A DNA stretch of 64,000 bases from Lepidonotus clava (Eukaryota > Annelida > Polychaeta > Phyllodocida > Polynoidae). Location of the stretch: NCBI GenBank assembly GCA_936440205.1, contig OW387135.1:28498792-28562791 (forward strand). The letters run 5' to 3'. The stretch's first letter is position 1. The number at the start of each line of letters is the position of its first letter. Positions 22,886-37,800 of this stretch are shown here, in pieces. Made by a program: the position numbers and the translations under genes. Below the pieces are notes generated by a model, which was not told the DNA's origin, ran no database searches, and saw only the letters and a list, made by a program, of their open reading frames with translations.

Positions 22886-25800
22886 GTAAGTTTCACAAAG
22901 AAGTAACTAAATATAATTACGACATTATTCTTTAATAACCACTTAACAGTATATCTGTATCTCCACTATGTGTTGGAGTTTGAGAATTGTAGCCGGGACA
23001 AAGGGAGTTTTGAAGCCAGGGCCAGTAGACAGGCTGGCACCAAGTATATATGGCAAACTTGGCGCCAGCACTTTGTCACCAAGAGTGTCTCAAGAGGGTG
23101 GTAAACTTTTCCATTGCTGGGCATTAGGTTTTAGCAATATCAATACCAATTGCCAGTATCGCCACGGGTAGTTATTCAAGTGGAGACACGGCTTATGGGA
23201 TAATGATAACTATCCCACACTCTCTACTCTCCATAATTATGGAAGACCATCTATATAATATTTATGTATGCATCTATTTAATCCTCTATAATACATTGTT
23301 AAGGTGTGTTCTAAGGAAATTGCTATATTCATTTGGATATCACTGATCCTTTTTACCCCGACTTCAATGCTCATGGTAGGTGTGCACCAACTAATCAATG
23401 GTACTTATTTATGGCATTTTGGGGAGATCCTAACCATGACTCAATAAGATGATACTGCATGAAGTAATCTAATTAAAAAAGTTTCTTTACACAAAAGGAC
23501 AAGAGGAAATAACAGAAGAGCCACTAGACTACAGTTCATGTGCTGAGCGCTGTGTCGAAAATTTCTTCCCTGGTCGTCAATGTTACTGTAATGCAAATTG
23601 TGTGCAGTTTGGCAACTGCTGCTATGACTTTTTCACAATATGTAGACGTAAGTTTTCTATTTCTATCTTTCTTATTCTTGAACATATTAACAGGTGTCCA
23701 TTAAAAACTCACTCATCATGGATGCAGGGATAAGCACAGCCTCACACCTCATGTACTCACTTCATGCAGAGGGGAACAAATAAATTTGTCTGTTTTTGAC
23801 ATATTTGAGTAATTCCATTAATTCAATTGATCAATTGATGGATCCTTACAATATCAAAATGAGTTGAAAATTCAAAATTACTGAAAATGTTTAATTACTT
23901 TTCTCATAGGTAGTGCTTATTCCTGATAATTAAACAGTTTATAATCCTTGTCATTATTGACATTTATGTCACATTCCTAACCATTCTTTTTCATACTGCT
24001 CATAATATTCTATAACTTTGTATATTAACGTAAACATTATGATTTACGCAGAACTAATGCATAATATTCCTTCAAGAAATTCTAACCATGCAATCCTTCT
24101 AAAGTGTTCACACAAAATGGCAGACTTCTACCAAATAAAATCACTCTATTAAAATTTTCATTTTTGTTTTTTTCATTTGGCCATTGATATGCTCATGATA
24201 ACAAGAAGTTTCATTTTTAGCTGATCTGATTAGAACAGAGGACTGGGTAGACTTTAGAGGACATTCCTACAAGTACTTTGAAGAAGATAGTCTCACTCAG
24301 GGAAGGGCTGTATCCAAGTGTCGTCAGCATGGTGGGCTACTTGTCAGCATCAACTCGGCAGATGAACAGGAGTTTGTGCGCATGCGTGTTTTCCAAGGTC
24401 GGGTTCGTGCTGCTTATAGTGGGGGCACAGACAGAGTACAGGGTAAGTCAGGAGACAATGTCTGAATTAGGGATTGTCAATTCATCCCCGAAAATGTAAT
24501 CTCAATTACCTAAAAGTTGCATAAGATTGTTGACAAATTGAACCTAACTACAGGGCTGGCCAATAGGTAGTGCATGAAAATAGATGTGCATAGATCATGT
24601 TGTCAGTACTCCACTCCTCATTGCTAAAATCATAAATAGTGTTTCATCAGACAAGTTTAGAAGAAAACAAAAAGATATATCTTTAATTGGTGCATAATAC
24701 TGCATCAGTGCTTGAATTACATCTTGTCCCTAACCTCATCATCCTGGTTCCATTAGTCCAAACAAATGCAATCAGCCAACTTGTATTCCTACATGAAATG
24801 TAAACAGATACCAGCATCCTAAATCCAAGGTTTCATGTAACATGTAACTTGGGTCCCCCCTTAAGGGGCCTTCCATTTAGTATGTATGCACATTTTAAAA
24901 AACCCAGACCCCCCAACCCCCACCCCCACCCCCCTTGGGCAAAAATACACATTGGATATGTACTAAAATGTACACACATTTTCAAAAATTTCGGACCCCC
25001 CTCCCCCCTTGATGCGTACATACTTAATGGAAGGCCCCTAACAGTCCTGAACCTGGTCATGTGAGTAACCAATAATTGCTTCATTATATTCAACAAGACT
25101 AGGGTTCCTAATGGAGGCAACTAGGTTCCACTATGTTATGTTCAATATAATCAGCTGGTTATAGCACTGAAGCTAATTCTTTTTCTTAATTGATCCAACT
25201 TAACAGAGGGACAGTGGCATTGGACAGATGGGACCAAGGTAAACAGTCCAGCAGACAGTTGGCACTTCTGGTACCCAGGGCAGCCTGATGCAGTGGGTAT
25301 TAATAATGATGACTGCATCATCATGTCAAACTTCAAGTTCTGGGTCGAACACCCTGTCACCCTCCACAACTACTTCTGGTTGGATTTCTCCTGTGATGTT
25401 GTTGACCAGGATGTGAAGGGTTATGTGTGTGAACGTATGTGCGCTACATTTGTGTATAAACTAACAGCTGCAGTTTCCATCTGTACCTAGTATATTCTGC
25501 TATCAGAATGGCATCACAGTTCATCAAGTTTATGATGTTTCAACTAAGTTATTACAAAAAACTATACAATTGGTACAAAAAGGTTGTCTTATAGTGTTTA
25601 GTGACCTATACAATTACGAGATGTAATTTGTTTCATGGCCTTCAATTCTATTCTGTGCTTTACACCATCTACTCTCATAAATATGACTCTCAATATTGTT
25701 TCATTATTTCAAACCTGCAGGAACACTGCTTTGTGATTCTAACCCTTGCCAGCAGAATGGGACATGCTTCTATGTTGGTGGGGATGAAGAATTTTCATGT

Positions 25801-28800
25801 GAATGCACCCAAGGCTATGTTGGTGTTTTCTGCGAAATACCATGTATGTAAAGTATCATTCATCAGGCAAACAGGTCCCATGTATTCCCAAGTCTGACAT
25901 GTGTAAACCTAATGTAATACTGGTGTTGATTACATCTCTTAGTATTGTTAGCAGTTTACCAAGTGTGTGGAGGTCCCCAGTTGATGCCCTCAGCTTTTTT
26001 CAATCAGACAAAACAAAAACACGAGTTTTATACATGTAAGCTTGTGTCAAAAGCTCATGGGAAATACCAGAAATGAGGTCTACAGAATATTGAGCATTAC
26101 TCAAGATTTAGACTATAGCCTAATGAGATATTCACAATAATATTCTGTTGGGACCTCCCCAGGTCAGAAGGTCACGACCATGTTGGTGTAAGTGAGGTCT
26201 GGACCTCATCTAATCAGAATGTCATGATGATGTTCTGTTTTGATTTGATCTTGACTTAACCTCACCAGACCTTTTTTGATAACATTCTTTTTTGGTTAGG
26301 TCTCAACCTCCCAAAAAGATGTAACAGTTATGTGACATTTTAGTAAGTAACAGACAAACTTAAAAAATATGGTTGCGTAATGTGACTGTTATGTCACACC
26401 TTGGCTGGGATAATACCTTTGAGTAGTTACTCTGCTGTCTTAAGATAAAAGTAAATAATTATGATATACAATCATATGACATTGTAAATTGTTGCAGTGA
26501 TCCAGGGTGAGGTGTGGACAAAGTGTGGGCAGACGGAGCTGACCACACTGTCTGGTACTCTGACCAGTCCTCTGTACCCCCGGCCTTACCCACCAAACAC
26601 TCGCTGTCAATGGGTGGTTACTGTTGGTAAGGGCAGTACCATAGCTTTCAGGTAAGGCCTACAAGTCATGGAGACATTAATGTGTCTCGATCAGGTATGA
26701 GGTGGGGCTATTGAGCAATTCAAATGAAAATGTAAATAGAAATGACAAGAGATAATTAAAAACAACCAGAAATAATATTCCCATTGAGTAATATTAATGT
26801 AATCAGAGATCACATTATAGAATGGGTTAGCACCTTTTGGGTACATTATAGATTTTTATGGGTTTTGTGAAGGTAACTCATCAATCAGTTGTTTATATAA
26901 TAAGAATGATATATATTGTAAATGTTGGCAATAATCATTAGAATATAAGTGCCTGTTTATCTATCAGCTGTTTGTACAATAAATTAATGAATTAGTTTTC
27001 GTATATTCAATTCAATTGAAAGGTAAAGTGTGTTGGACCATTCTAAGTGCATTGTTGTAAAAGAATGATACAGGTTTTTTATTGGACTTGGACAAAACAC
27101 ATAATCTTTCAAAACTGATCCCCAACAGCTGCACTGCTATGCTGTTTTATTCATTTTATTTTTTTTGAATAGTTTATTTTTATTCTGGGCAGATTTCAAA
27201 GTTTTATCAAGTGCTATTAAAACACAGGCTTTGATGGCACATGAAAATGTTGTATTACAAGACAATTAAGGTTGTACAATTGAAATTGAATTGTACAGTG
27301 AAATTGACAAGAATCAGCATTGTTGTCTATTGGAGATGGACTATAGTGCTGGTTTATTTTTGCAAGCATTGTCTGGTTTGCCTGTGATATCTAAACACAA
27401 TCTGGGTTCGCGCTAAACCCCCATTTAAAGTCGCCCAATTGACTAAATCATGACAATTCGGATTAGCCAAATGCTATATTGATTAGCAAACTTTTCTGTG
27501 ATAGAAAAATATTTTAATTACATAGAGATTTTTTATGGGAACTAGGTTACAGTTTGCCTTCATTCTGAGCACATTTTGGCCATAGCAACTCGCCATAACT
27601 TTCAAATTTGGCTAATATATTCTGAAAAAAAGTCGCCAGATTGATTCTGCATTCGCCATCGGCGATTTGGCGAGCGGTTAGCGCGATCCCAGACAATTAT
27701 CTTGATTCATATTATTCAATAGTCCTCTAGTTGAAGAATACTTCTGGAAACAAAGGTGATAAATTCTAATTATACAATTATATTATAAAGAGAAACGCTG
27801 ACTGAGGAAGACAGATCAACATCAAAGAATGAACAAATATAGAACCAATGTATGATAATATGAATATCAGATTTCGCTTCATATTTCTGTAGGATCAAGT
27901 CATTTCAAGTTGAAAAAAGCAAGGACTGTGCTTTTGACTCATTCAGTATTCTAGATGGTAAAACAGAGAATGCATCCCTTTTGAATCCTTCATGTGGCAT
28001 GGTGAATGATACTGACAATAGCAAACTTGGGTAAATAGGTTAATATTACATTAAACTACTCTAAGAAATCAACTGTGTTCAAATTACATGTTCATTTATT
28101 GCAAAAGTTGAAATCATGTATAAATTCTTGTTGTATTTTATAGATCAATATACCTCAGATAACTAATTATGGCTCATCCAGTTTCATATGATAATGATAT
28201 ATTCTATTACTTCTGAATAATTTTGAGACATTTGAGGTATGCCCAAACTCAGGCGATGTAATATACATGGAAAACCTATTTTGATGCATGTATACATAGA
28301 TAATGGAATATCTTTAACATACATAACCATCTTTCATGTTATTGACAAAACTTTACAGGCTACCTCTTGTTACATCTGGAAGAACTGCCGTTGTTAAGTT
28401 TAATTCAGATGAAACTGTGCAAGAGAGTGGCTTTCAGTTGACATATAGAGCTGACAGTAAGGCCAATTTGTGTTCAATGTATTACATTTGTTCAACTTAC
28501 AAAAATGTTATCTTAGAAAAATCTTCTAAATAGTAATATTTAAGAGCCCTTCATGCAGTGCTAAAGGGACTATAAATAATATAACCAAATAATGGTTACC
28601 TGGCCCCCCAGATAAAGTTGTTTAAAAATCTAAGTGCATATATATGTAAGAGTTATTTGTATATTTTCTATTGTTTTACCAGGGGATTTTGTTGACAAAT
28701 GCAGTACAATTCACATTAGCCTACAGGTGCTAAAATACTGTGTATCAGCTATCTGTTGTATGGAGAATTCCTATAGTTCTACAACAATAAGAATAGCTAT

Positions 28801-31800
28801 ATTCCTTCAGCTTGTGGCCGCGGAGTGGGAGAGTCGGGCTGTGGCAGCCCTCAGAATTTTACGACTGACTGTGGACGGGTTGAAGTGAAGAGGGGGCCAG
28901 ATGTAGGTGATACTTGTCAATGGGCCATATCTGTGAGGGCAGGCTTCATCATCAAAATTACCTTCACCCAGTTTGACATACCTGACACAGGTAGGGGCAA
29001 ATATCACTAATATCTGGGGAGGTTTGTAATGATAACCTCCAGTGTTCAGTAAATTATTGTATGAGCAATCACATATCTCACTCAGTAGATCATCACTTGC
29101 TTGGGTCAATAATAATAGGCTTGGATATGGGTCACAGTTGCATTTATCTAAATGTCAGTTCACAGGCAAGTGCAAAAAGATTCATGATCACTATTTATTC
29201 TGTAGAAATCAAAGACTAGATTGTGTTTCTTCTTACAAATATTTGGGTATTATCCTTGATGTAAATCTGAATTATAACCAACATTTAAAGAATTGCATAA
29301 GGAATGCATTTTATAAACTGTTACTTTTAAATAAGGTGAGGAGGTATATAGATCAGTTTACTGCAATCACAATTTTTAAACTATGATTTTACCAATCCTT
29401 GAATATTGCTGTATAATATATGATGGTGCATCAAACTTGTATACTGACAAATTACAAAAACTTCAAAACCGTGCTTTAAGAAGATGTATCTATGGAAATT
29501 ATCATATTCCAGTAATCAGATTACATGAACAATGTAATATTGCGCAACTGGTAAATAGAAGAAAAATGTTTTTGAAATTAAATATGTTTAAACAAAAAAC
29601 AAACCAACAAAATATTGAATATGAGAAATGTCAGGACTAGAGCACATGATGCCCCTTTATATATAGGTCTGAAACCCAATAGTGAATTCTTTAAAAGAAA
29701 TGTTTTCTATAAAGGTCAGAGGACTTGGAATTCACTTGATGCCATGTAAGAAATATAATAGATTATAACAATTTTAAGTATAACAAGAAAAGATGGTTGA
29801 AGGTACCATTGTTCCTATACACTGATTGATTTATTGATTTATGTATCTGATACCTTGTGTCTTTGTAATGAGCTTTGCTCTTATTGAACTGACAAAGAAG
29901 TATTTTTATAATTAATTCCTTAAATTTGGGCCTCATTACTCCGTTTTGTTAAATATTGAATATCTAGTACTATACTTATTTCTTTTCCTTTTCTTATATA
30001 TATATATGTTTACTTTAGTGTAGATAGTAAAAGATGATTTTGTCTTCTTTATTATGTAAACTTGTTACAAAAATAACTGACTATGATGAACAAATGTATG
30101 AGCCTAAAGGCTGCTGGTATTTGATGTAAACTAGCATTCAGTTGCCAAGTCAAATATTCAGGATAAATAAACAATTTAAAAAAAAAAAAAAAGGATTGCT
30201 CAAGTACGGTTATCCATTAAACAGAATTTATGAGTAAGGTAACATGAATGACACATAACCAATTTAACGATATGTCCAGTGAGGCATTTTTTTGAGTTTT
30301 TTATTGTCTAGTTTATTGCATCTTTGCTGCATATAAAGTGGTAATACAGCAGACTTTTCATTTACCAAATATGCGGATCACTTTAAAGGCTGTATTTCAT
30401 ATACCAAAAGTGCATTGCTGATTTGACACCGATACAATTTCGCCACTGCCAATGTATAATTGGCTGATAAAATTTACAAACATGTTGGTAAATGTTTCCT
30501 GCCGAGTTTCCACTGATTGACGATTTCCACTTTCGGCCGCTGATTTTCCACTTTCGGCTGCTAATTTTCCACTTTCGGCTGCCAATTTTCCACATTTGAT
30601 CGCCGATTTTCCACTTTCGGCTGCTGAATTTGCATCCAAATTAGCGGCTGCCGGTATAGAACGTTGCCATGGTGAGGGTCAGATATATCGTCGGCCCGCA
30701 CTTTCGATATATGGAATACAGCTTTAACATACAAGTATAGATTGTCTCTAAACACTTTTTTTCACTCCATAGGTGATGGGTGTTCTTTTTCCGATTCTTC
30801 CTCTATCATTAGCTGTTTTAACACCCACTCAAATTGAATTCAAGTCTATTGTTATGCAATTTAAACATCCGTCAGCCTTGAACTGAGGGTGTGACTTGAA
30901 TGAGAGATTTTCAGATATCAGTAAAACTATGGAAACAACAGCCACAGCATTAGAGCCCAATTTCAAAATCTATATTCCTATGAATGATTTACAGTATATT
31001 TCCTAAGATTCTGTCTCAGATTTCTAGCTGGGCTTCCTAAGTGACTGGTTTAAAGGGGAGCACGGGGGGCTTGCACCCCTCCTTATGTCTGGGAAATTAA
31101 ATGATTTTGATGTAAAAATGCCAACATCAATTGAAGGAGTTTTCCAAATAGCACCCGCCCCTTAGATCTGCCGCTGCTATTGTATGGTAAGCTTTAAGAC
31201 AGAACTATTCTATCATCCATCACTTTTTAGTTACGTCATTCATCCCTGCAAATGTGTTTGCATATCTCCAGTAAAGAGACTTGTGTAATTGTAGGCGTAT
31301 ATCAGGGGAGCAGTTTTTACATACATTGTTATTGTCCGTAGTGACCATGATAAGGGAACGCCCTCGTGAGTAACAGTATAGGTGAACTGCTATATAGCTT
31401 TGTTATCGGAGTCTCTGTGGTCTTTCAATATGATCAGAGGATGTTTATCCCTAGGGTAGCCATATCTTCCTGTGTGAGAGCTGTCTGAGTGTAGGGCCCC
31501 AGATGCCAGCTCTTTTAGAAAGGGAATAACCAAAAGGTTTTTATGTGCAATGACTTTTTCAATTCCAGACAGCCGTTGTTTTTAAAACTTTCCATATGCC
31601 AGCTCTTTTAGAAAGGGAATAGCCAAAACGTTTTTATGTGCAATGACTTTTTCAATCCCAGACAGCTGTTGTTTTTAACACTTTCCATATGCCACCAATA
31701 CTTCATTCAGGTGAAAAAGGTGTTTCAGTGCATCTGGTATATGTGCTAGGGAGACCCTAAGCATCAGTGTCTTTTTGGTGGTGATTCCTGAATGCATCTG

Positions 31801-34800
31801 ACATAGTGAAAGGATTAACGTGTAATGAAAGAGAATTTTCTCTCAAAAGCGTTTTGAAATGTTTTAGCTTTTTGATCAATACGGTACACCAAGGGTCAAA
31901 CAGAGGAACCAGAAACAAAGAGCCCTTTCATTGGGTGCGCATACATCAAACCACAAGACTTTTATTGTTACCTGTCTCTATACTGCTGATACATACAATT
32001 TATTTCCACAAGCCAAAAACAAAAGAACTCATTCATTAGATCTAATTATCCATAAGATGTCATCTACTATATTGGTGCTATATCCTGAATAATCAAACTT
32101 ACTAGGCACAAAAACCAAGACCTAAAACTAAAGGGATTTTATATATTTGAATAAACAACTTGTATGGTCTAACATAAGTTGAAATGCACTATGGTTGTGC
32201 ACACTTGTTTCTGAAAATGCTTTTTTTTTTGCGAAAGATGTTATTGTGATATGGTACTACCACAATTGCCAAAACATTCTGAAGTGTTATGATAATTATG
32301 TATGATAATGAGCATTAACGCCACAATGCAGTAAAATGTTTTCTGACTGGTTTGATGGAAATATCTATATGCAAAAATGTTTCAAAGTGTTTTGAAAGCA
32401 AGATTAGTTTTAAGCCCATAGATCTGTCCAGATTTTACTAAAGGTTTCAGTATGTTTTTGTTGTGCAATGGATTTAATACCTCCACTACATCCACTGATT
32501 CTGAAAGACCACCTAATGAAGGCCTTATGAGCATGCTATACTCATAAGGCTTTCATTGAAGGCTGTCAAAAGCATTGTAACCATTCATGCAAATAACCCT
32601 TCATGTGTGGAAAATATATTGTTTTTATGTCCATGATAATTGTATTCTATGATCCTACAGGCAGTACCTGTGCTGGAGTATCTCTGGTTATGTATGACGG
32701 GCCGCAGCCCACCTTCCCTACCCTGGAGAGGGCCTGTGGACAGAGGTTTGCCTGGTCTGTCATCTCCTCATCTAACAGGATCTTACTGCAGCTACAGGGA
32801 GGCCGTTGGCAAGAAGATAAACATCAAATCTTTTTTGAGTACAATTCCATAGGTAAATGCTCCCATCCAATCTGTCACATGCCAGCATGCTTTACATGGC
32901 AGAACTGATGATATCCATGTCTTCATAATATCATACTAATTGAAATAATTGCTCTCCTAAACAAATTAACAAATAACGGCTTATTAATCAGTACAGTATG
33001 GCAGCTAAATATGTCACACACATATTTTTAAACCTAGTATCAAACAATTAATTGTGTGAAAAAAATGTCATTAAAGCATAATTATATAAAAAGAGTTTTT
33101 ACTGAAGGGTACATTACAGTTATGCTTAGTTGAGCATGCCAATAGAAAATGAATGATATAAAGTGAGTGTTATGTAAGTTTTCAGTCATATAATGGTTCG
33201 TACAATATTGCTTGTAATCCCAGTGTTATAATTATGTTCAATAATTCGATCATAAGAGTGGTACAAAGCAGGTGCTGGGAGAACAAGAACTTTGTTCAGA
33301 GGGAGACCAAAATACTTTCACAAAATATTCTAAGAAACAGCATAGGCCCTCATGAACATAAGGGACATCAAGAAAACTTTCCTGATTCTTTGTGGACACT
33401 AACAAATCTCCTTAACCTTTGATGATATGTTTTATACAGTATATATCTATACATAAAACTTTGTGTATATAGATAACTTATATCTATTGTGAAAGAACAC
33501 AATAATGTGATGAAATAGTTTTGATGTACATATAGATATTTGATGCCACATTTTGGAATCATGAACATATTGAGGTTTAGGATTTTTGAAAATATTTTGG
33601 TCACCAGCCCAGCACTGTTTAAACATACCTTGACTCCTATGTATAATCATGAACCTCAACATGAGCCCATGACTTTCTTGCCCTTTGCTCACAGACCCAG
33701 CTGTGTGGCAATGGGTACGTCGACTCAATGTGGAGAAAGGTGTGTCAGGCCACCTGGAGGCTGGTCCATCCTCCATCTATGTAGAGACTGCAACCTCCAA
33801 GGTTCATACCTGGCTACTCCAGGCACCAGTTGGGACTAAGCTGGCCCTTAACTGGAGCATTCAAGCCACAGATCCTGCACAGTTGGAGGTAATGAAACAT
33901 CATTTTGAAAAGTGTAAATCATTGCAATAATTACCAATGACCATCCATCAAAATTCCTTATCAATTGATCTATCACATTTTAGGAATTTCCAACAGGTTC
34001 TTGTACAAAGATTTGTGAGTGGGTAACATATACCCTAAATACAAAGTTAGACAAAAAATTGAATCTGTATATATTAATTGTCAAAATGCTTTTCATAATT
34101 TTGTATCAGTTGTGTTAATTATTCAGATGTTCCAATGACAAAAAGTACAATTAAATGGAGTGAGGATACACAGATATGATTAGGGTAAATTTGCTCTGTA
34201 TATGGATGTGACAGCTCTCAGGTCAATACAATGGCTAGAGTGCAGTTACCCTTCGAAGATGGATCTGTCTTCCATAACTGTCCTTATTGACCTAAATCTC
34301 AAATGCCTACAGATCTTTGATGGTCACTCCGAGTACTCTGCTCTTATCATCGATGTCCTCATTAGAAGTGGAAACCGATCAGGGCAGATGGCAGCCACCA
34401 ACTACCAGGCTTTGATCAAGGCCACTGCGGGTCATCAGGACGAACTCTTTTGGTTCCAGGTTGATTACAGAGCCAATGGTATGTGGGTAAAACATTTAAA
34501 TAGAATGATGTTATATTTTTCTGCAATAGAATTTTTGTTTACTTAGTTCTGGTGGCAAATTGATGTAATAATGTGGCAAATATTATTGAAAGACCAATGA
34601 GTTTGAGTATTTTGCTGCCGCAATCTAGTTTCGGTTACCTTGGGGCTGTTAACCGTCATGCATATGGCTTGTTTATCCCAGCAAATGTATATATAGACAT
34701 TTTTTACAGTGGCAAAATCAGTGAATGTCACTTGCAGGTACAACGATTGGCCTGTGGAAAGAAAAAAGAAACTCATGATGTGCTTCGCTGCATACATCTC

Positions 34801-37800
34801 TATAGCTTTTGTACACCAAAACAAAAAAAATCGTGATACTGAATGCTCCTACATTTTTGTCACATCTTCTTGACAGTAACTAGAAGTCTAAAGTGTCCGA
34901 GTGTTTTGCAAAAGTGTTTACAATAAATCAAGCTTTTATACTATCCCTTTCACACTTTTTGGGTTGGTTATTTTCCCCTTTTATTTAGGAAAGAATCCAG
35001 CCACGTCATGCAGGCAGAGTGGTAAAATGTGTTAGAGATGGCTGATTTGATGATTTTGCATCATTACACTGCACCAAAACTCTATACTGCATTAAAAATA
35101 ACTTTTACTATGCCTTTACAGTTTACGTAAATTTCCTTTAAAGGCCCTCTTTCATTGCCTTCACATAACAATTACTCCACTTTTGCCTGAAAAATTAAAG
35201 AACGCTGAATGTTGAATATAAGGGCATTTAAGTGTTTATCATAGTCAAAGCTCGTAATGGCTCTCTTTGTATCAGCTTAATATAATTATTGACATAATTA
35301 TATAGTTGAGACCTTTATCTCCATTTACTTTGTCTAGTCGTAACTTGATTTGATTTGATTTTAGTGACAACAGGGGCTTTAAGCACATTTACATATAAAT
35401 ATTATAAGCTTATTCAGTTTCCTTTACTCAGCACCGTATTGTTAAAGGGCAATCGAGCCATTTGTTTATTTGCAACGTGGCCAGCTGCAGGCACACAGGT
35501 GTCTGTTTTGCTATGTACTGTGGGCCCTGTTTAACCTGTGTGGGGAAGAAACATATGTTCTGGTCATAACCATTTTTATGATTACACCAATGTCCGCACA
35601 GTAAATATTGCCTCACAATGTAGAGAATTTGATAAATGCATCAGAATATAAAATTCTGTTAGTTACATGGAGGTCATCATCAGCGGACCTAGACTTGAAA
35701 AGGAAGGGGTGCCTATATCAAAAACGGTCCTGGTGCCCCCTTGGGTGGCGCTAGATTTACATCAACAAAATTGAAATTTGGTCCAAATAGGGAGGGTTGG
35801 GCGCGTGCCCCATGCCGCCACCAGCTAAAACAGTCTATAGCCATGAGCGAAATTGTATATAAAAAAATATGTAAAATATTCCTTAATTCAAGGTTTAAAT
35901 GGGCCTTCCTGCAGTGTTAAGCACAGCCACCCTATATTTTGTATTATTTAGAGCGTCTGAGCGTCAGATACTTTTTTCATAGGTTCATGATTGTTTTCTT
36001 TTAGATTTTTGGACACAGGAATGATAGCATACTTTTGGGTATAATTCGTCAAAATTCTTTTATGCGGCAGTTTGATGCGCAGGGGCCATAGGCTGCCTGA
36101 ATGATTTTTTTCGGCCATAAAAAAATGTCTATGGCCGAAAAAAATCATCCAGGCAGCCTATGGCCCCCGCACATCAACCTGCCCCCCCCCTCCCCCCAAT
36201 TTTTTTTATAGAAATACTTTTGGGTATAAAATTGCGTAAGATTTGAATACCAAGGAAATTGCATATAGTAACTTTAACAATGAGCTCTTTGAAACATAAT
36301 TTGCATTGTTTCATTTCGTATAGAGCTTCTACATAAGGGCACCATGCTATATTTGGCATTTTTTGGACTATTTGATATAGAAAAATCTTCGCAGTTTTCT
36401 AGTCCTAGTTGAAAGTTTAGGAGGTGTAGGCTAAGGATGACAGTTTGCTTTAGGGCAAAGGATGACAGTTTGCTTTTAAAGTTGCTCTCCCTTGATTTGT
36501 TGATTTATTATATATGACTATTATATAGAAAAAAAAACTATAGGAATAACTAATAAGAAGATTTTGATCTGTTTATTTAGGCCTACTCATGTAAATGTTA
36601 ACTTATACAAACGTATGAAACTGTTTGAAATCAATGTAAGAATAATCTGAATTGATTCCAACTAGTACACAAAACAGGAAGGAAAACAGTGGTGCCACCT
36701 AGTGGCAATACTAACAACTACAAATATTTGGTTGAGTTCCAATGGCGAACGGATGGGCCCTTTAATACCCTGGTTATTCTTTAAAACTACACACGTTTTT
36801 TTCCCTTTTTAGATTATTTTAACCAATTATATAGAATTAACTTAGTATTAAAATAGACATCTTGCAATAACAAGAAGCTCTGGTCAAATAAGCCCATTCG
36901 GCCCCTTGGTTCAATCAGTAAAATGGACCAATGAGAATGAACCTACATGGCATATAAACTGACCACATTCACTGACGCGACGCCCACATGCACTGACGAA
37001 AATCAGAGCACTTGGGGTGCTTATAATCTATAGAGAACCCTGACGTATTGCCGTGTGGGTGTGGCCGACGTCTACTCACCGAAATCAGTGTGCTTGGGGT
37101 GCCCATAACTATAGCTACGTTATCTGTAAGCGGCTCTTTGCTCCTGGTTATATTCTCACTGTGACACAAGTGCGTTCCGCATTTGCCCTCTTTATAAATC
37201 TAAAGATGTCATATAATACTCGAGGCAGTTGGTCAAACAATTGTTTATCGTTTATAGAAAAAAGATTATAAGAATGACATTTTGATGCCATTTGATGACT
37301 TTGTAAGTTTTGATATAACCGCCCTAAAAGTTGTTTTAATGGGTTCCCCTGAAGATTCTTTTATCATAAAGGCAAACTTGGTTGAAGCTTTCCCTTCTCT
37401 TTCAGACTGGATGCCGGAGCTGTCAGGATGTTACCGACCTCTGTATACATCGGACACCACACATCTCGGGACAGAGAACAGTGTGGTGCTACCTGACCAG
37501 CCTGTGGTCATCATGGTATCTGACACAGCATACAGGGAGGTCAACCCTGGCTATGACCAAGGTAAAGCCTGTTGCACAATATGCAATATTGTCACTTGAG
37601 ATTTGATAACCTGTGATAATCCAAATCAAAGTTTTTAATTGACAGGTCATATCATTACCAATTCAGATCAAATGTTAGTACGTAACATTTCAATGTTAGA
37701 TACTAACATTTTACCTGATTTGGTGACTCTGCTGTTTCCTGTCGCAAGTCGCCGGTAAAATCGCCTAGAGGGTATGGGGCTAAAAGCACGTCGCACACTA

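Noticed and set aside
30397-30639. Minus-strand frame with AAESGKS repeats
   Set aside because: A 21-bp minisatellite keeps the frame open by its period. It lies inside a receptor intron on the other strand.
34202-34312. Upstream acceptor at about 34,220 for receptor exon 12
   Set aside because: The extension would add residues with a poor CUB fit, while the acceptor at 34,311-34,312 gives a phase 0 join to IFDG.
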